This document shows, piece by piece, positions 23,984 through 35,582 of a stretch of DNA of 64,000 nucleotides. Positions within the stretch are counted from its first letter, which is position 1; every line of letters starts with the position of its first letter. Both the position numbers and the translations under genes were made by a program. This DNA is from Zantedeschia hybrid cultivar (lineage: Eukaryota > Streptophyta > Magnoliopsida > Alismatales > Araceae), in NCBI GenBank assembly GCA_030544215.1, contig JARZZO010000003.1, positions 27,532,379 through 27,596,378 on the forward strand, read 5' to 3'. The notes beneath the pieces are model-generated. The model worked only from the letters and a program-made list of their open reading frames with translations, made no database searches and was not told the origin of the DNA.

Positions 23984-23993
23984 AAGTGGAAGA
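23984..23993 (+). other. Polypurine tract, Copia C
   Basis: AAGTGGAAGA just before the 3' LTR start at 23995. It is homologous to the family-A tract. Confidence 0.75.
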
Positions 23994-23994
23994 T

Positions 23995-24302
23995 TGTTAG
24001 TATTTGGGTGTCCTACGAGCCAATTCTGAGCCGGGTAGGCCCAATATGATGTACAATCTTGTTCAATATTATAAAGTGATAAATAGAGCATAAATTTGTA
24101 ATATGTGTATTGTTTTATGTTGTCCCTAGGATATGTGGTTGTAAAGTCAATTCGAGATGGATCTCGAATATGAGTTTAACTATATATGGACACATACCTT
24201 AAACCATTCCCGATTGGAGAGTAATCACTCTTGGACATTGATTACTTATAAATCGGCACACATGATGTGTACATGATCAATCTCACGATCATAGGTGCGG
24301 GC
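23995..24302 (+). mobile_element. Copia C 3' LTR, first 308 bp
   Basis: It starts TGTTAGTATTTGGG and aligns with 9909 onward. It is cut at 24302 by the Copia B LTR. The remainder is outside the window, because everything to the right is younger nested sequence. Confidence 0.85.
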
Positions 24303-25819
24303 TGTTGGGTTCGCTGTGTCAGATCTGAACATACGTAGTGGAAAATAAATTTTTCGGATCTATGTCATTTCGGATACAAAGACAAATAGTAAAATCATAT
24401 TTTACCTTGTGCGGATTGAATCCACGTTCGTCCGGTTCCGTCGGTGTGATGCCGCAAGCTGCGCAGGTGCCCGGCCTCTAGCGGTATCCACGCGGCCTTC
24501 CTCTCAATGGATCCTCCTCACTTCCACACTCAGTGTAGCATTCGCAGATCCTGTCTAGCTACGCGTAATCCTCCACGACATGCGGTATCATAATTTTCGT
24601 TGGACGGGATGCAGAGCAGGCGGGAGTCAGAGCGGAGCCTCCGGGGGGCGACCTCTGGAGGGGGCGCCCAAGAGAGAGAGAGGAGAGAGAGGGGGGCGGC
24701 TAGGTCTGCTCCGGGTTGCTAGCCCCAGTGCGCGAAGCGGTTCTTTTCTAATAAGTGGCTTTGCGATTTTTCAGAAAAACCCACACTTATTCGATACCTA
24801 GGCCCAAATAACAGTTTAGTTAATGGCCCATTAAGTTGAGTAACTCTTTACGGACCCACTGAATTAATTAATATCCTCATATTAATTAATTAGCCGAACT
24901 TAATGTCCCATAGTAAATTCGGATGGACTTCCGATCGCGTTGGATGCCAAGTTACACCGCGTGATCCCAGAAGGCATTGAGATTTATGCAACCCACTATG
25001 GGAATCTTTCTGTCATCTGTTACCGCACGGATATAATTATTCATCCATGCAATGTTCTTAAATCGACCTAGGGTATGGTTTACTGTTAAACCCTAGCAAG
25101 TTGATTCAATCGAATCAGATGTCGCTAATCTATATCAGATAACTCTTTATCTGATACAGAGTCCGCCCTGGCCAAGGACTTAAGCGCATCATTTCTGGAA
25201 CATTCTCTCTGCTATTACTAAGAGCAGATGATTCCGTAGTGATCACACAATTACCTTCAAGGGCATCTCCCTGAACCCGATCACTTGACTTATAGATAAC
25301 CCATGGTTAGCGATTCATTAATGAAAGTCAAAGTTCAGAGACTTACCAACAAGGTATCTTTGATGTCTCAGGTCCAAGGATCATCCACGCAACCGTAACA
25401 AAAGAATCAAGCTGGTTAACAGTTAGGTAGATACCATCTAGCGATTCATAGTCGGATCAGTTCAATGAATTCATTCACCAATGAGCACCTACAAGTTCAG
25501 CATAGTGTCTCCACACAATTGACTTATAAGATCAGTCACGCTCATCACATGAGCTGAAGAAACTTGTACTAGTCTATCCGAATGTTTGATGTCATTTTTG
25601 AACATCCTCCGACTAAGAACAATTAAGAACATGTGTTTATAAGTCTTCGGTCCTGTAATTATGATTTCATCATAATCCGAAGACCATTGTACATGTTCAT
25701 GGACTTCATCATGATACGATAAACAAAGATCGATTTAATTACACAATGTTATGCCATTATATTAATAAATTGAATATTATAAAGTATCAGATTGGCTTGT
25801 AGGCCATCTAATAATAACA
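24303..25819 (-). mobile_element. Copia B 3' LTR
   Basis: 1517 bp. In element sense it reads TGTTATTATTAG...GAACCCAACA. It is homologous to the plus-strand LTR at 35583-37134 and to 1-410, which defines family B. It shares motifs with A and C LTRs (GATTATGATGA, GGTGACTGATC), so the three families are related. Confidence 0.88.
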
Positions 25820-25820
25820 A

Positions 25821-25830
25821 TATCCCACTT
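25821..25830 (-). other. Polypurine tract, Copia B
   Basis: In element sense AAGTGGGATA, one base before the LTR. Confidence 0.75.
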
Positions 25831-25833
25831 GGA

Positions 25834-28800
25834 CTAAAGCCAATCACTCTTATATAGAATATCTATATTCTCTAAGTGACGCTCAAATACATTTTGAGAC
25901 AATGGCTTCGTCCATGGATCTGCTATGTTGTCGGCTGAAGGAACCCTTTCCACCATGATATCTCTTCGAACTATAATTTCCCTGATCAGGTGAAAGCGCC
26001 ACAGAATGTGTTTTGACTTCTGATGAGACCTCGACTCTTTCGCTTGAGCAATCACCCCATTGTTGTCACACAGCAGTGGGACGGGACCAGAGATGTTATG
26101 CACCACACCAAGATCGTCGATGCATTTCTTCATCCAGACTGCTTGGCGACTTTAGCAGCAGCAGTGTACTCAGCCTCTGTTATCGAATCATCAGTGGCTC
26201 CTTACTTGGAACTTTTCCAGCTCACTGCTCCCCCGTTAAGTGTAAAGACAAATCTTGACCTTGACTTGATGTCGTCCGGATCAGACTGAAAACTCGATCA
26301 GTGTATCCTTGCAGCTTCAAGTCTCCTCCTCTATAGACTAGAAATATATCTTTAGTTCTTCTTAAGTACTTAAGGATACATTTTATAGCCTTCTAGTGTT
26401 CATCACCTAATGTCTGCTCATAACACTTAGAGTATATGTAACATCAGGTCTAGTACATATCATGGCATACATGATGGAACCTATGGCTGATGCATAGGGA
26501 ACATTATCCATCATTGCCCTCTCCTTAGGAGTCTTAGGAGACTGACCTTTAAAGAGATAAATTCTATGTATCATCAATATAAAGACCTCTCTTAGAATTT
26601 TTCATGCCAAACCTTTTGACAATAATTTCTATATATATAGATTGGGTCAAAGCAAGCATCTTCTTTAATCTATCTCTATAGATCCATATTCCCAATATGT
26701 AAGATGCTTCTCTCAAATCCTTCATGGAGAAGTTCTTAGACAACCAAACATTTACTGATGACATCATCCCTACATCATTCTCAATGAGTAGAATGTCGTC
26801 AACGTAAAGGACTAGAACTTTGATTGCACTTCCACTATCTTTCTTGTACACATAAGGCTCATCTTTATTCTTAGTGAAGTCATAAGATTTGATCGCCTAG
26901 TCAAACTTTATGTTCCAACTTCGGAAAGCTTGCTTCAGTTTATAACTGGACCTTTGCAACTTGCATATCATATCTGGAGATTCCTTTGACGTGAAGCCCT
27001 TTGGTTGCATTATATACACCTCTTCCTCAAGGTTTTCATTGAGGAAGGCCGTCTTCACATCTATCTGTCAGATTTCATAATCATGGTATATTGTAATAGC
27101 GAGAAAAAATTATGATAGACTTAATCATGGCAATGGGCGAGAAGGTCTCATCATAGTCAATACCTTGCTTTTGACGATATTCCTTCGCCACTAATCTTGC
27201 CTTATAAGTCTCAATTCGTCTATCTACACTGATCTTTCTTTTACATATCTATTTGCAACCGATGGGTACTATACCCTTGGGCAAGTCAACCAAGTTTCAA
27301 ACTTGATTGATGTACATGGACTGAATTTTAGAATTCATGGCTACTCGCCATTTTTCGGCCTCTGGACTTTCAATGGCCTCGTGGTAAGTCTTCGGATCAT
27401 CATCCTCATCATAGAGTATCTTAGAACCATCCAAATTGATGTCCTACATATCTTTCAGGTGGTTTAGGTACTCTTTCAGGCCTATGAAGTTCTTGTGTAC
27501 CTTCTTGAACAGGTTCAAAAACTGACAGTTCATTTGATGAACCATTGATAGTTTGTGGGTCTGAAATTTCTTCTAGAGTTACTTTACTCCCATTGTCCTT
27601 CTGGAGAATATAATCTTCTTCCAGAAAAATAGCTCTCCTGGCTACAAACACCTTTTATTCGCTAGGATGATAAAAGTAATATCCGTAGGTTTCCTTCGAA
27701 TATCCTACAAATCTGCAATTGTCAGTTCTGGACTCCAGCTTATCTATATCATGTTTCTTAACATGAGTAGGACATCCCTAGACTTTAACATATTTAAGGT
27801 CTGATTTTCTTCCATTCTATATCTCATATAGAGTGGATGCAACATATTTGTTGGGTACCTTGTTCAGGATATACATAGCCGAGCTAAGTGCATATATCTA
27901 TAAAGACACTGGTAATTTGGACATACTCATCATTGATCGTACCATTTTCATTAATGTGTGATTCCTCCTTTCTAATACACCATTCATTTGAGGTGTATAA
28001 AGAGGTGTAAGCTGAGAAAGGATACCATTATTCTTTAAGTATTTCGTGAGCTCTATACTCAAGTATTCCCCACTACAATTAGATCGGATGGCTTTGATGC
28101 TCTTTCCAGTTTGTTTTTCTACTTCATTCTTAAATTTTTTGAATTTCTCAAAAGCTTCTGATTTATATTTCAATAAGTATACGAAACCATACTTTGAGAA
28201 ATCATCAGTGAACGTAATGAAATAAGAGAAACCACCAATGGCTTGAGTTGATATAGGACCACATACATCAGAATGTATTAATTCCAATACGTGCTTGGCT
28301 TGTTCTCTAGTTTTAGTAAATAGAGATTTAGCCATTTTACCCATCAAACACGATTCACAGGTTACATATGATTCATAATCAAATGGATCTAAGTATCTAT
28401 TTTTATGCAATCTTTGGAGTCTGTTCTCACCAATGTGGCCAAGCCTACAATGCCATAGGTAGACTTTGTTCACTTCATACTTATTTCTTTTAATTAAAGA
28501 ACCGATATGAAAATTATCGTTAGATACATTCAATAAGTACAATCCATTGGATAAGGAAGCAGAAACTATTAATTTATTTCTAAAATAAATTGAACAACAA
28601 TTGTTTCCGACAGATAAAGTGTACCCAATTCTGTCTAAACATAAAATAGAAATAATATTTCTTATTGTGCTAGGTACATAATAGCATTCATCTAATGAAA
28701 AAGTGCCTCCGGATGGTAGCTTGAGCTTCACTATGCCTACAGCGATCATCACAACTTTTGCGCCGTTACTTAGCCTCAGCTCCACCTCGTCGATCCTTAG

Positions 28801-29745
28801 CTTACGCCTTCTTGTCAGTGCCTATACAAAATTGTAGATATGAGAAACACATCCAATATCTAATACCCATGATGTATAATCTCTAATTGATAAGTTTACA
28901 TCTATCATATAGATACCTGAAGCGTCATGCTGCTTCACAGTTCCTTGAGCCTTGTCCTTAAAATATTCTTTGTAATTCCTCTTCCAATGGCCCTTTTGAT
29001 GACAGTAGAAGCATTCACCCTTCTCAGCACTCTTGCCCTTGTCCTTCTTGACAACTTTCGGCTTATTCTGATTCTTACTTTTACCTTTCCTAAAGGCTGC
29101 CAATCTTTTTCGGCTAGTCTTACCAACCATGAGGACTTGGGGTTTTTCCTTCACAAGGTTCCCCTCTGCAGTCTTCAGCATATTCAGAAATTCAGCCAAA
29201 GTTGTTTGGATTTTGTTCATGTTAAAGTTAACTATGACCTGAGCATATGATTGTAGAAGTGAAGACAACACAAGGTTTATATGCATCTCCTTGGGAAGTG
29301 GGACCCCAAGAGCATCCAGCCTTTCCACCCATTCAATCATCTTCAACATATGAGTCTTTACTGAAGATCTCTCAGCCATCTGAGTCTTCAACATATTCTT
29401 AGATATCTCAAATCTTTCGATTTTGCTATGCTCACCAAATAGCTTCTTCAAATGAAGCATGATAGCTCTAGCATCCATCTTTCCATGCTGCCTCTGCAAC
29501 TTATTACTCATAGAAGCTAGCATGTAGTATTGGGCCATGGTGGAATCTTCTTTCCATTTCTCATTTGTCAGCATGTCCTCCTCCGGGGCATCTAATGTTG
29601 GTTCAGTAGGAGGTTCTTCATCTAGGACATAAGCAATTTGCTCAGACCTGAGGAAAATCTTCAAGTTCCTAAGCCAGCCTGAGTAGTTTGGGCTTGTCAA
29701 ACGATTGGCATCCAGTATGCCACGCAACGGGTTATGGTGCGACAT
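25834..29745 (-). pseudogene. Copia B gag-pol, broken
   Basis: Nearly full-length Ty1/Copia polyprotein with an undeleted Gag. Gag is about 290 residues (29745 to about 28870), including AQYYMLASM, LFGEHSKIERFEI and a knuckle CFYCHQKGHWKRNY whose last Cys is Tyr. The protease motif is DIG, not DTG. An in-frame stop lies at 28822. Integrase (HCRLGHIGE, DVCGPIST) runs 28785-27898, with SNCSGEYLS where D is expected. RT includes YVDD near 26785. RNase H ends ADPWTKPLSQ. Stops and at least one frameshift separate the segments. This copy is the best reference for what family A lost. Confidence 0.92.
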
Positions 29746-29836
29746 CTTAGCCTACATAAGATAATAAATTTCATTTAACAGAAATTCAATTATTAATTTG
29801 AAAAACAAGATTTGGACTTTATAATGAAGTTTTACT

Positions 29837-29908
29837 CCCACTAATTTTCATCGGACTGTATAACCTTCAGATATAAAGAACGGGAGATGCCGACTGTTTC
29901 CTAGTAGG
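29837..29908 (-). ncRNA. Predicted three-way-junction fold before gag (Copia B)
   Basis: In element sense CCTACTA pairs with TAGTGGG using one G-U pair. The inner hairpins are weaker than in A and C: GGA/TCC around CAGTCGG, and TATA/TATA around TCTGAAGGT. Confidence 0.45.
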
Positions 29909-29928
29909 GATCAGAACTCCAAGTATCA

Positions 29929-30150
29929 CAATATGACTTCGGGTAAACATATAGTATCATATTGCTATCTCAGAGCAACCATCTCATGGTAATTTCAACT
30001 CCGTGCAATATCCGATCATGTTTCAACTCCCAGGTTATTAATGGTCCCGAGTAAACATAGTAGACCATTATACTCGGTCTAAACTTTACCATCAATACGT
30101 GATAGAGTAGAGTAGAAATATAGCACTCGGGTAAACATGAGGATAGCTAC
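29929..30150 (-). repeat. Three leader hairpins with ATGTTTAC loops (Copia B)
   Basis: Plus-strand arms are CAATATGA/TCATATTG (29929-29964), TAATGGTC/GACCATTA (30039-30070) and TAGC/GCTA (30121-30149). The loops share CGRGTAAACAT, i.e. ATGTTTACYCG in element sense. They occupy the places where family A has TTGTG-CTATC-CACAA units. Confidence 0.65.
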
Positions 30151-31738
30151 ATCATTCCTCTACTCCAATCTCAAGGCATCTAATGCCATAGTTAATAGTC
30201 CTCTCATCAGATGATGGCATGAATTAAGTTCTAAAAATTATATTGATGGAGAGCCACGCGGTGCATTCTTAATGACTTGTGCTACGGCTTAGACTTTATA
30301 ACGAAGGTTTTATTTTGTTTGTTTTGGTCTCATCCTAGGCGATAGTATTTAAATATATCACATATATTATATATACTAACAACCAAGGTAATTCGATTCG
30401 TAATCAAAAGAAAAATACACACATCGCATACATGTCATGGTGTGGTCATAGATAGCACTGTGGTTTGACTTGAACCAGACTGTCAAACACACACATATAT
30501 ACAATATAACAATTATATTATGAATCTATAAACTCATAGGCTGAATGAACTCCTTCATTTCCTTCTTGATTGCAGCTGTGATTCATCCTCGCTCCACGCT
30601 CAGTCACCTCGATCAAAATACATTATAAATTTATAATTTACATGATACTTTAAAAGAAGTCTTATGGCGAGTACATCAAGGAGGGAGATAGAGATACAAT
30701 GGAATATGAGAGAGGGAGAGATACACAGTGTAACGACCCGCCACCCTATAATCGGAGTTCCGATTACTAAATGGGTACCGAATCATTAAAATTTGGAGCC
30801 AAACCAGGATCTCGATAAGTCTGGGAAATAAATGATAAACTAAGCTAAATATCCACATCACATTGAATTGTAAAGGAGGTGCAGGAATTAAAAATTATTA
30901 CAATTCAACTTGACTCAGCAAATAATTACATATTCTAACTGAAAAGAAGTAATTAAGCGTACAGGCCTGAAAGGAAAATAACAACTACATCAAGGCATAC
31001 TCCGGAACGATGGTTGCTGGTGCGCAACCTGAGACAAAACCCTCCATGCTATGCCTGAATGGAACCCTCACCTGAAAACCGCAGGGGGTGAGTCTCATCA
31101 AAATAGACTCAGTAGGGATACTTCGATCCCCACCACCTACTCATGCACCTACAAGAGCAACAACACGAATATAGGCAATTTAAATAAACCAGTAAACACA
31201 ACTCCCAAAGATTCTTAAATTTCGATATAAAGCGCATGTATTCATAAATGTAACATACACAACTCTGAAACCACTCCACCACGGAGTCCATAACCAGCAT
31301 CTCGGCTAAACACACAAGTCACACGGCCGAACGCGGAAAACACCGATCCGTTGAGACCAAACAGTAACCCCTCGGATAGCGCGCTGGCTACTCTGGCCTG
31401 ACCGGCTCTACGTGGTTTTGCTTCCCCCAGCACGAGCGACACTCCGAATGTACCATTCCCACACCGGTACTAGCTATATCCCGGGATACACCAGGTGACC
31501 CTCTCTCTAGGCGTCACCCGACCACTCCCACACCGGCGCCATGTCACTCCCACACCGACACAGGATGCCTAAGCGCTAACAACTGTCACTCTAGGTCCAC
31601 GATTGCACAAAACACGTCACAGTGCAATCCGATCACATAGAAATCCTCGACTTCGAAGTATGGTTTTAAGCATGCATTTTAACCAAACTATATAATAATG
31701 TAAACATGTGTTAATTACATGGATTAATGAAGTTCTGT

Positions 31739-31980
31739 CTTGAATCGCGTCGCTTGTGGCCGACGTCATTCAAGACTCCTAAACGGGTTCATGTAAAATC
31801 TGGCCTCAGAAGATGGCCTAAATCGCGTCGTGCAAGATAGTCACCTTTTAAAAGGCGTCGCTGTCCTTGGTCGCCATTCATGACAGAAACAGAATCAGGG
31901 CTCGGGATGAACTGAGTTAAATCGCGTCTTGGGAGGTAGCCGCCATTTAGAATGGCGTTGTTGTCGCAAGACGCCATTCA
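31739..31980. repeat. GCGTC palindrome cluster, inner (G1 LTR)
   Basis: 31739-31774 reads CTTGAAT-c-GCGTCG...CGACG-tc-ATTCAAG. Further pairs lie near 31820-31890 and 31918-31980. Confidence 0.7.
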
Positions 31981-32371
31981 GCATTCACAAACAGGTTCCC
32001 CCAGCCTTCCCGAGTACTAAAAGTGGAATTTCTTCCCCCAAATTGCATAAAAAAGTACAAAAATGGGGAAAGAGGAGGGGAATCCAAATACCCGTTAAAA
32101 CCTACCATTTCCTAATTTATAAAGTGACCATTTTCACCCCAAAAATCTCCTAAACATGCTCCAAAGCGGGAAAAACATGATTTTATTCAAAACACAACGG
32201 AGATCGTCACCCTATCGGTTACTTGAACTCCTCCGAGTTCCAAGCCGCCGAACCGCCATGCCACAAACCGCCGTCGGTACCGCCATAGACGCCGTTACTC
32301 CATCGGAACGTCGACCGCCGTACAAAGAGCAATACGCCGCGGAGGAAATGGTGGTGGTAGTGGTGGAAGTT

Positions 32372-32389
32372 GGGGGGGGGGGGGGGGGG
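32372..32389. repeat. Poly-G tract (18 G)
   Basis: Uninterrupted G run on the plus strand. Other G LTRs have only short G runs at the same place (for example GGGAGGGG near 23503). Confidence 0.9.
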
Positions 32390-32524
32390 TTGATGGAGTA
32401 GAGGGAGAGGAAAGGAAGGAGAAGGGGAAGGGAGAGCGAAGGGATCGGAGAGAGGGAGGAGAGAGAGGAAGATGAGAGAAATGAGGGAAAGGAGGGGGGT
32501 TCACGGAATTAAACCGAAACTAGC

Positions 32525-32680
32525 TAAAACGCGTCGCCCAATACAGATGCCATTCATACGACGCGACCGGGGCCGTACTCTCGTGGCCCGAAACTGGCCC
32601 ACGTGGCGCCCATGTGGCACCCACGTGGCATACTCTAAAATGCGTCCCACCAACTGGACGCTGTTTGAACCGTGTCGAGC
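32525..32680. repeat. GCGTC palindrome cluster, outer (G1 LTR)
   Basis: Pairs begin CTAAAACGCGTCG at about 32522 and TAAAATGCGTC at about 32636, with degraded partner halves (GATGCCATTCA, GACGCTGTTTGAA). Confidence 0.6.
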
Positions 32681-32775
32681 TAAAGAACCTATGCCCCAAC
32701 CCCACAAGGACCCAAACCAAGGGGTCCGACACCCAAACTGACCCAATAATTGGACCCGAAACCTCAATCTTAACA

Positions 32776-32788
32776 TTCTCCCCCCCTT
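32776..32788 (-). other. Polypurine tract, Gypsy G1
   Basis: In element sense AAGGGGGGGAGAA, directly before the 3' LTR, preceded by the widely seen AATTTCGGGGACAAAATT context of chromovirus Gypsy elements. Confidence 0.85.
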
Positions 32789-32860
32789 AAAAGAATTTTG
32801 TCCCCGAAATTACCGCAACAAAACTAGCACTAATAAGATTGCATAGGTAAAAAGGAGAAC

Positions 32861-33315
32861 TTACAATAAAAGGTAGGAAAACTGATCTCGCATCGCATCT
32901 TCTCGCTCCCAGGTCGCCTCGCCTCCGAAGCGATGCTGCCAAATTACCTTAACCAGAGGAACAACCTTGTTCCGAAGGACCTGCTCCGTGCGATCCTCAA
33001 TACACACTGGAAATTCCAGAAAGGACAAGTCCTCAACGACCTCCAACTCCGAAAAGTCCAAGACATGAGATGGATCCTGAACATACTTCCTTAGCAAAGA
33101 AACATGGTACACATCGTGCACTCCTACAAGACTGGGTGGTAAGGCTAGCTGATACACCATTTCCCCAATTCGAGCAAGAATAGGAAAATGCCAAATATAT
33201 CGCGGACTCAGCTTACCTCGCTTCCCGAATCTCATCACACCCTTAGAAGGTGAGACTCGAAGAAACACGTGGTCCCCAACCTCGAACTCAAGCGGTCTCC
33301 TACGGATATCTGCAT
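32861..33315 (-). pseudogene. Gypsy G1 pol C-terminus with chromodomain
   Basis: About 150 residues. It begins ADIRRRPLEFEVGDHVFLRV (integrase C-terminal GPY/F-like region), continues through KLSPRYIWHFPILARIGEMVY and VHDVYHVSLLRKY, and ends in a chromodomain-like segment (FPVCIEDRTEQVLR, VKVIWQH, EATWEREDAMR). This architecture places G1 among Tekay/Del-type chromoviruses. The segment joins a G-type LTR at 33316. The upstream part of the same pol resumes at 45805, with about 50 codons missing between them. Confidence 0.88.
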
Positions 33316-35582
33316 TGTAAGGATTGAGGTTTCGGGTACAATTATTGGGTCGGTTTCGGAGCCGGACCCCTTGGTTTAGGCCCTTATAGGGACTGGGGCA
33401 TAAGTTCTTTATCGCGTCGAGCTTGCAAGACACGGTTCAAACGACGTCTTGAGAGGAAGATGCGTTTTAGAGTTGCCACGTCGGTGCCACGTGGGCCAGT
33501 TTCGGGTCGCGAGAGTACGACCCCGGTCATGTTGTCTGAACGGCGTCTTAGATGGACGACGCGGTTCAGAGATTCTGTCAGAATATGGCCCGGTCTTGTC
33601 ACCTGCTCTGGACGACACGTTTTAACCTGTTTCAGTTTACACCCCGAATCTTCCCTCCTTTCTCTCATTCTCTCCTTCTCACTCTGTCTCTTCGCTCTCT
33701 CTGATCCCTCAGTTTCCCCTTCCCTTTCTCCTTCCCCTTCTTCCTCTTCCACCACTCCGACACCTCTTTACCTCTCACCACTACCACCACCACTTTCTCC
33801 GCGGCACTTCATTCTCCGGGCGGCAGCCGACGTCCCAGCGGAGTGACGACGTCCACGGCGGTACCGGCGGCGGTTTGCGGTGTGGCGGTTTGGCGGCACA
33901 AAGCTAGGAGAAGTTCAAGTGACCGGTAGGGGGACGATCCTTATACGTGATTTGGTTGTTTTATCCATGTTTTCCTTGCTTGAAGCATGCGACGTGTGTG
34001 GAGATTTGGGTAGAATGAGCATGTTTAAGGGGCTTTTTAATGAAAATGGTCATTTTTATAAAATGGGATTTAGTGTGTTTCAAGTGGTAAATTGGATTCT
34101 CCCCTTCATTTCCTATTTTTGGATATTTTTGGGGTGATTTTGGGAGAGAGGAAACCCCGTTTTGAGGTTCGGGTTAAGTTGCAGAAAACCAGATTTTGGG
34201 CTCTAAATGGCATCAGGCTAGGGTGATGCCATTTGAAATGGTGACGGGTTAGGACGACGCCAGTTAGGCTAGATTTGTCCCGGAAGCGGTTTCTGTGAGA
34301 ATAGAGTTCTGTTTTGAATAGCGTTCGGGGACAATGACGCCTTTCAAAAGGCGGCTTCCCAGAACGATGCGTTTTAGTTCAGACCACCCAGAGGCTTGAA
34401 TCTATTTTTGTCATGATTAGGCGACTAGGAACAGCGACGCCTTTTAAAAAATGACTACCGTGCACGACGCGTTTTAGGCCAACTTCCGAGGCCAGTTTTC
34501 ACATGAACCAGTTTAGGGGTCTTAAATGACGTCGGCCTTAGGCGACGCGATTCAAGACAGAACCTCATTAAATACATGTTTGAAATCGTACATCGAGGCC
34601 GATGATTTATGTATAATCGGAATCACATTGTGTGTACATGTGCTTATGTGATTGTGGTTTGCATTTGACACCTTGTGTCGGTGTGGGAAGGACACGGTGT
34701 CTAGGTGGCATTGTTGTCGTACCGGTGTGGAAGGGGTACAGGTTAGTGTTTCACTTATGGTTGGTGGAAGTAGAACCACCTTGAGCCGGTTAGGCCGGAG
34801 TAGCCAGCGCGCTATCCGATGGGTTGTTGTTTGGTCCCAGCGGGTCGGTGTTTTCCCAGTTTGTCGTGGCAGTTTTTGGTGTGTTTCTTACTGTGGAGCC
34901 GAGTGTGGTGCTGCTGAAGTTTACCCTTTCGCCACTGGGCCTGATGTAACCTGAGATGTCGAGGTTACGAGTGGTACTCTTCGCCCTTTGGCCTGATGTG
35001 ACCCGGGAGGTTAGGGTTACGGGTAGTCCCTGTAGCTTCGGGTTGAGGGAGTTTCGTCGGTCCTCAGGGCCCTCTTGAAGCATCGAGGCCTGGCGTTGAG
35101 GGAAGTCTAGTCGATAGGACAATGGTCTAGACTGCTTGTGTGCACACGTAACTGGGCGGTGGTAGTTCACTAGTCCCAGTTAGTCCTAGTTTGACTCACT
35201 GCCTCACCCTACGATGCCCGGAACATCGTAGGGGTGGACAGGCGTGGGTGTTGGTGGTGTTGTGAGGCGACGTTTGTATGCGGTCGGCAGTGTGGTTTGA
35301 GTGTTTAGCCGGATCTTTGGTTACGAACTGTGGTGTTGAGTTGGGTTACTTGAATTGCTTAGAACTGTGCATGTTGCATTACGGATACATATGTCTCATA
35401 TCGGAATTTAGGAACTGTGTTTATTGCTTTAATTAACTTGCCTTCATTTCCGTATTGCTGCGCTTGTGTGTGTGTGTGTGGGAGGCGGGGATCGGATGAT
35501 CACTACTGAGCCCAATTCTGGTGTGGCTCACTCCCTACGGTTTCAGGTGTGGACTTCTTGGTGAGTGGCGGCGTGTGGTGAT
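33316..35582 (+). mobile_element. Family-G LTR, plus strand, 3' end missing
   Basis: It starts TGTAAGGATTGAGGTTTCGGG, the same 5' end as other G LTRs but in opposite orientation to G1. It lies inside G1 pol. The last ~350 bp are absent, and it stops at the family-B LTR at 35583. It contains CT-rich tracts (33640-33790), GCGTC-type palindromes near 33400-33620 and 34200-34560, and a GT run at 35464-35480. No coding region is present. Confidence 0.85.

Larger units (their letters stand above)
24303..30728 (-). mobile_element. Copia B, minus strand, 5' LTR missing
   Basis: Ty1/Copia element inserted in the Copia C 3' LTR. It has a complete 3' LTR (24303-25819), polypurine tract, gag-pol (29745 to 25834) and a partial leader. 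At 30728 the leader is interrupted by Gypsy G1, so the primer site and 5' LTR lie beyond the window. Confidence 0.9.
29746..30728 (-). other. Partial 5' leader of Copia B
   Basis: Noncoding leader collinear with the last ~1 kb of the family-A leader. It includes the three-way fold and a set of hairpins with a different apical motif (listed separately). It ends at the Gypsy G1 boundary. Confidence 0.75.
30729..32775 (-). mobile_element. Gypsy G1 3' LTR
   Basis: 2047 bp. In element sense it starts TGTTAAGATTGAGG and ends GGGTCGTTACA. The adjacent polypurine tract and pol C-terminus at 32776-33315 fix its orientation as minus. It breaks the Copia B leader at 30728. It carries palindrome clusters at 31739-31980 and 32525-32680 and an 18-G run at 32372-32389. 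Confidence 0.9.

Noticed and set aside
33460..33846. 128-codon open frame in the plus-strand G LTR
   Set aside because: It is made by a CT-rich low-complexity tract and a palindrome cluster. No homologous frame exists in the other G LTRs.
34652..35170. Open frames on both strands in the G LTR
   Set aside because: Noncoding LTR sequence with repeated TCACTCCCACACCG-like units; frames are not conserved among copies.
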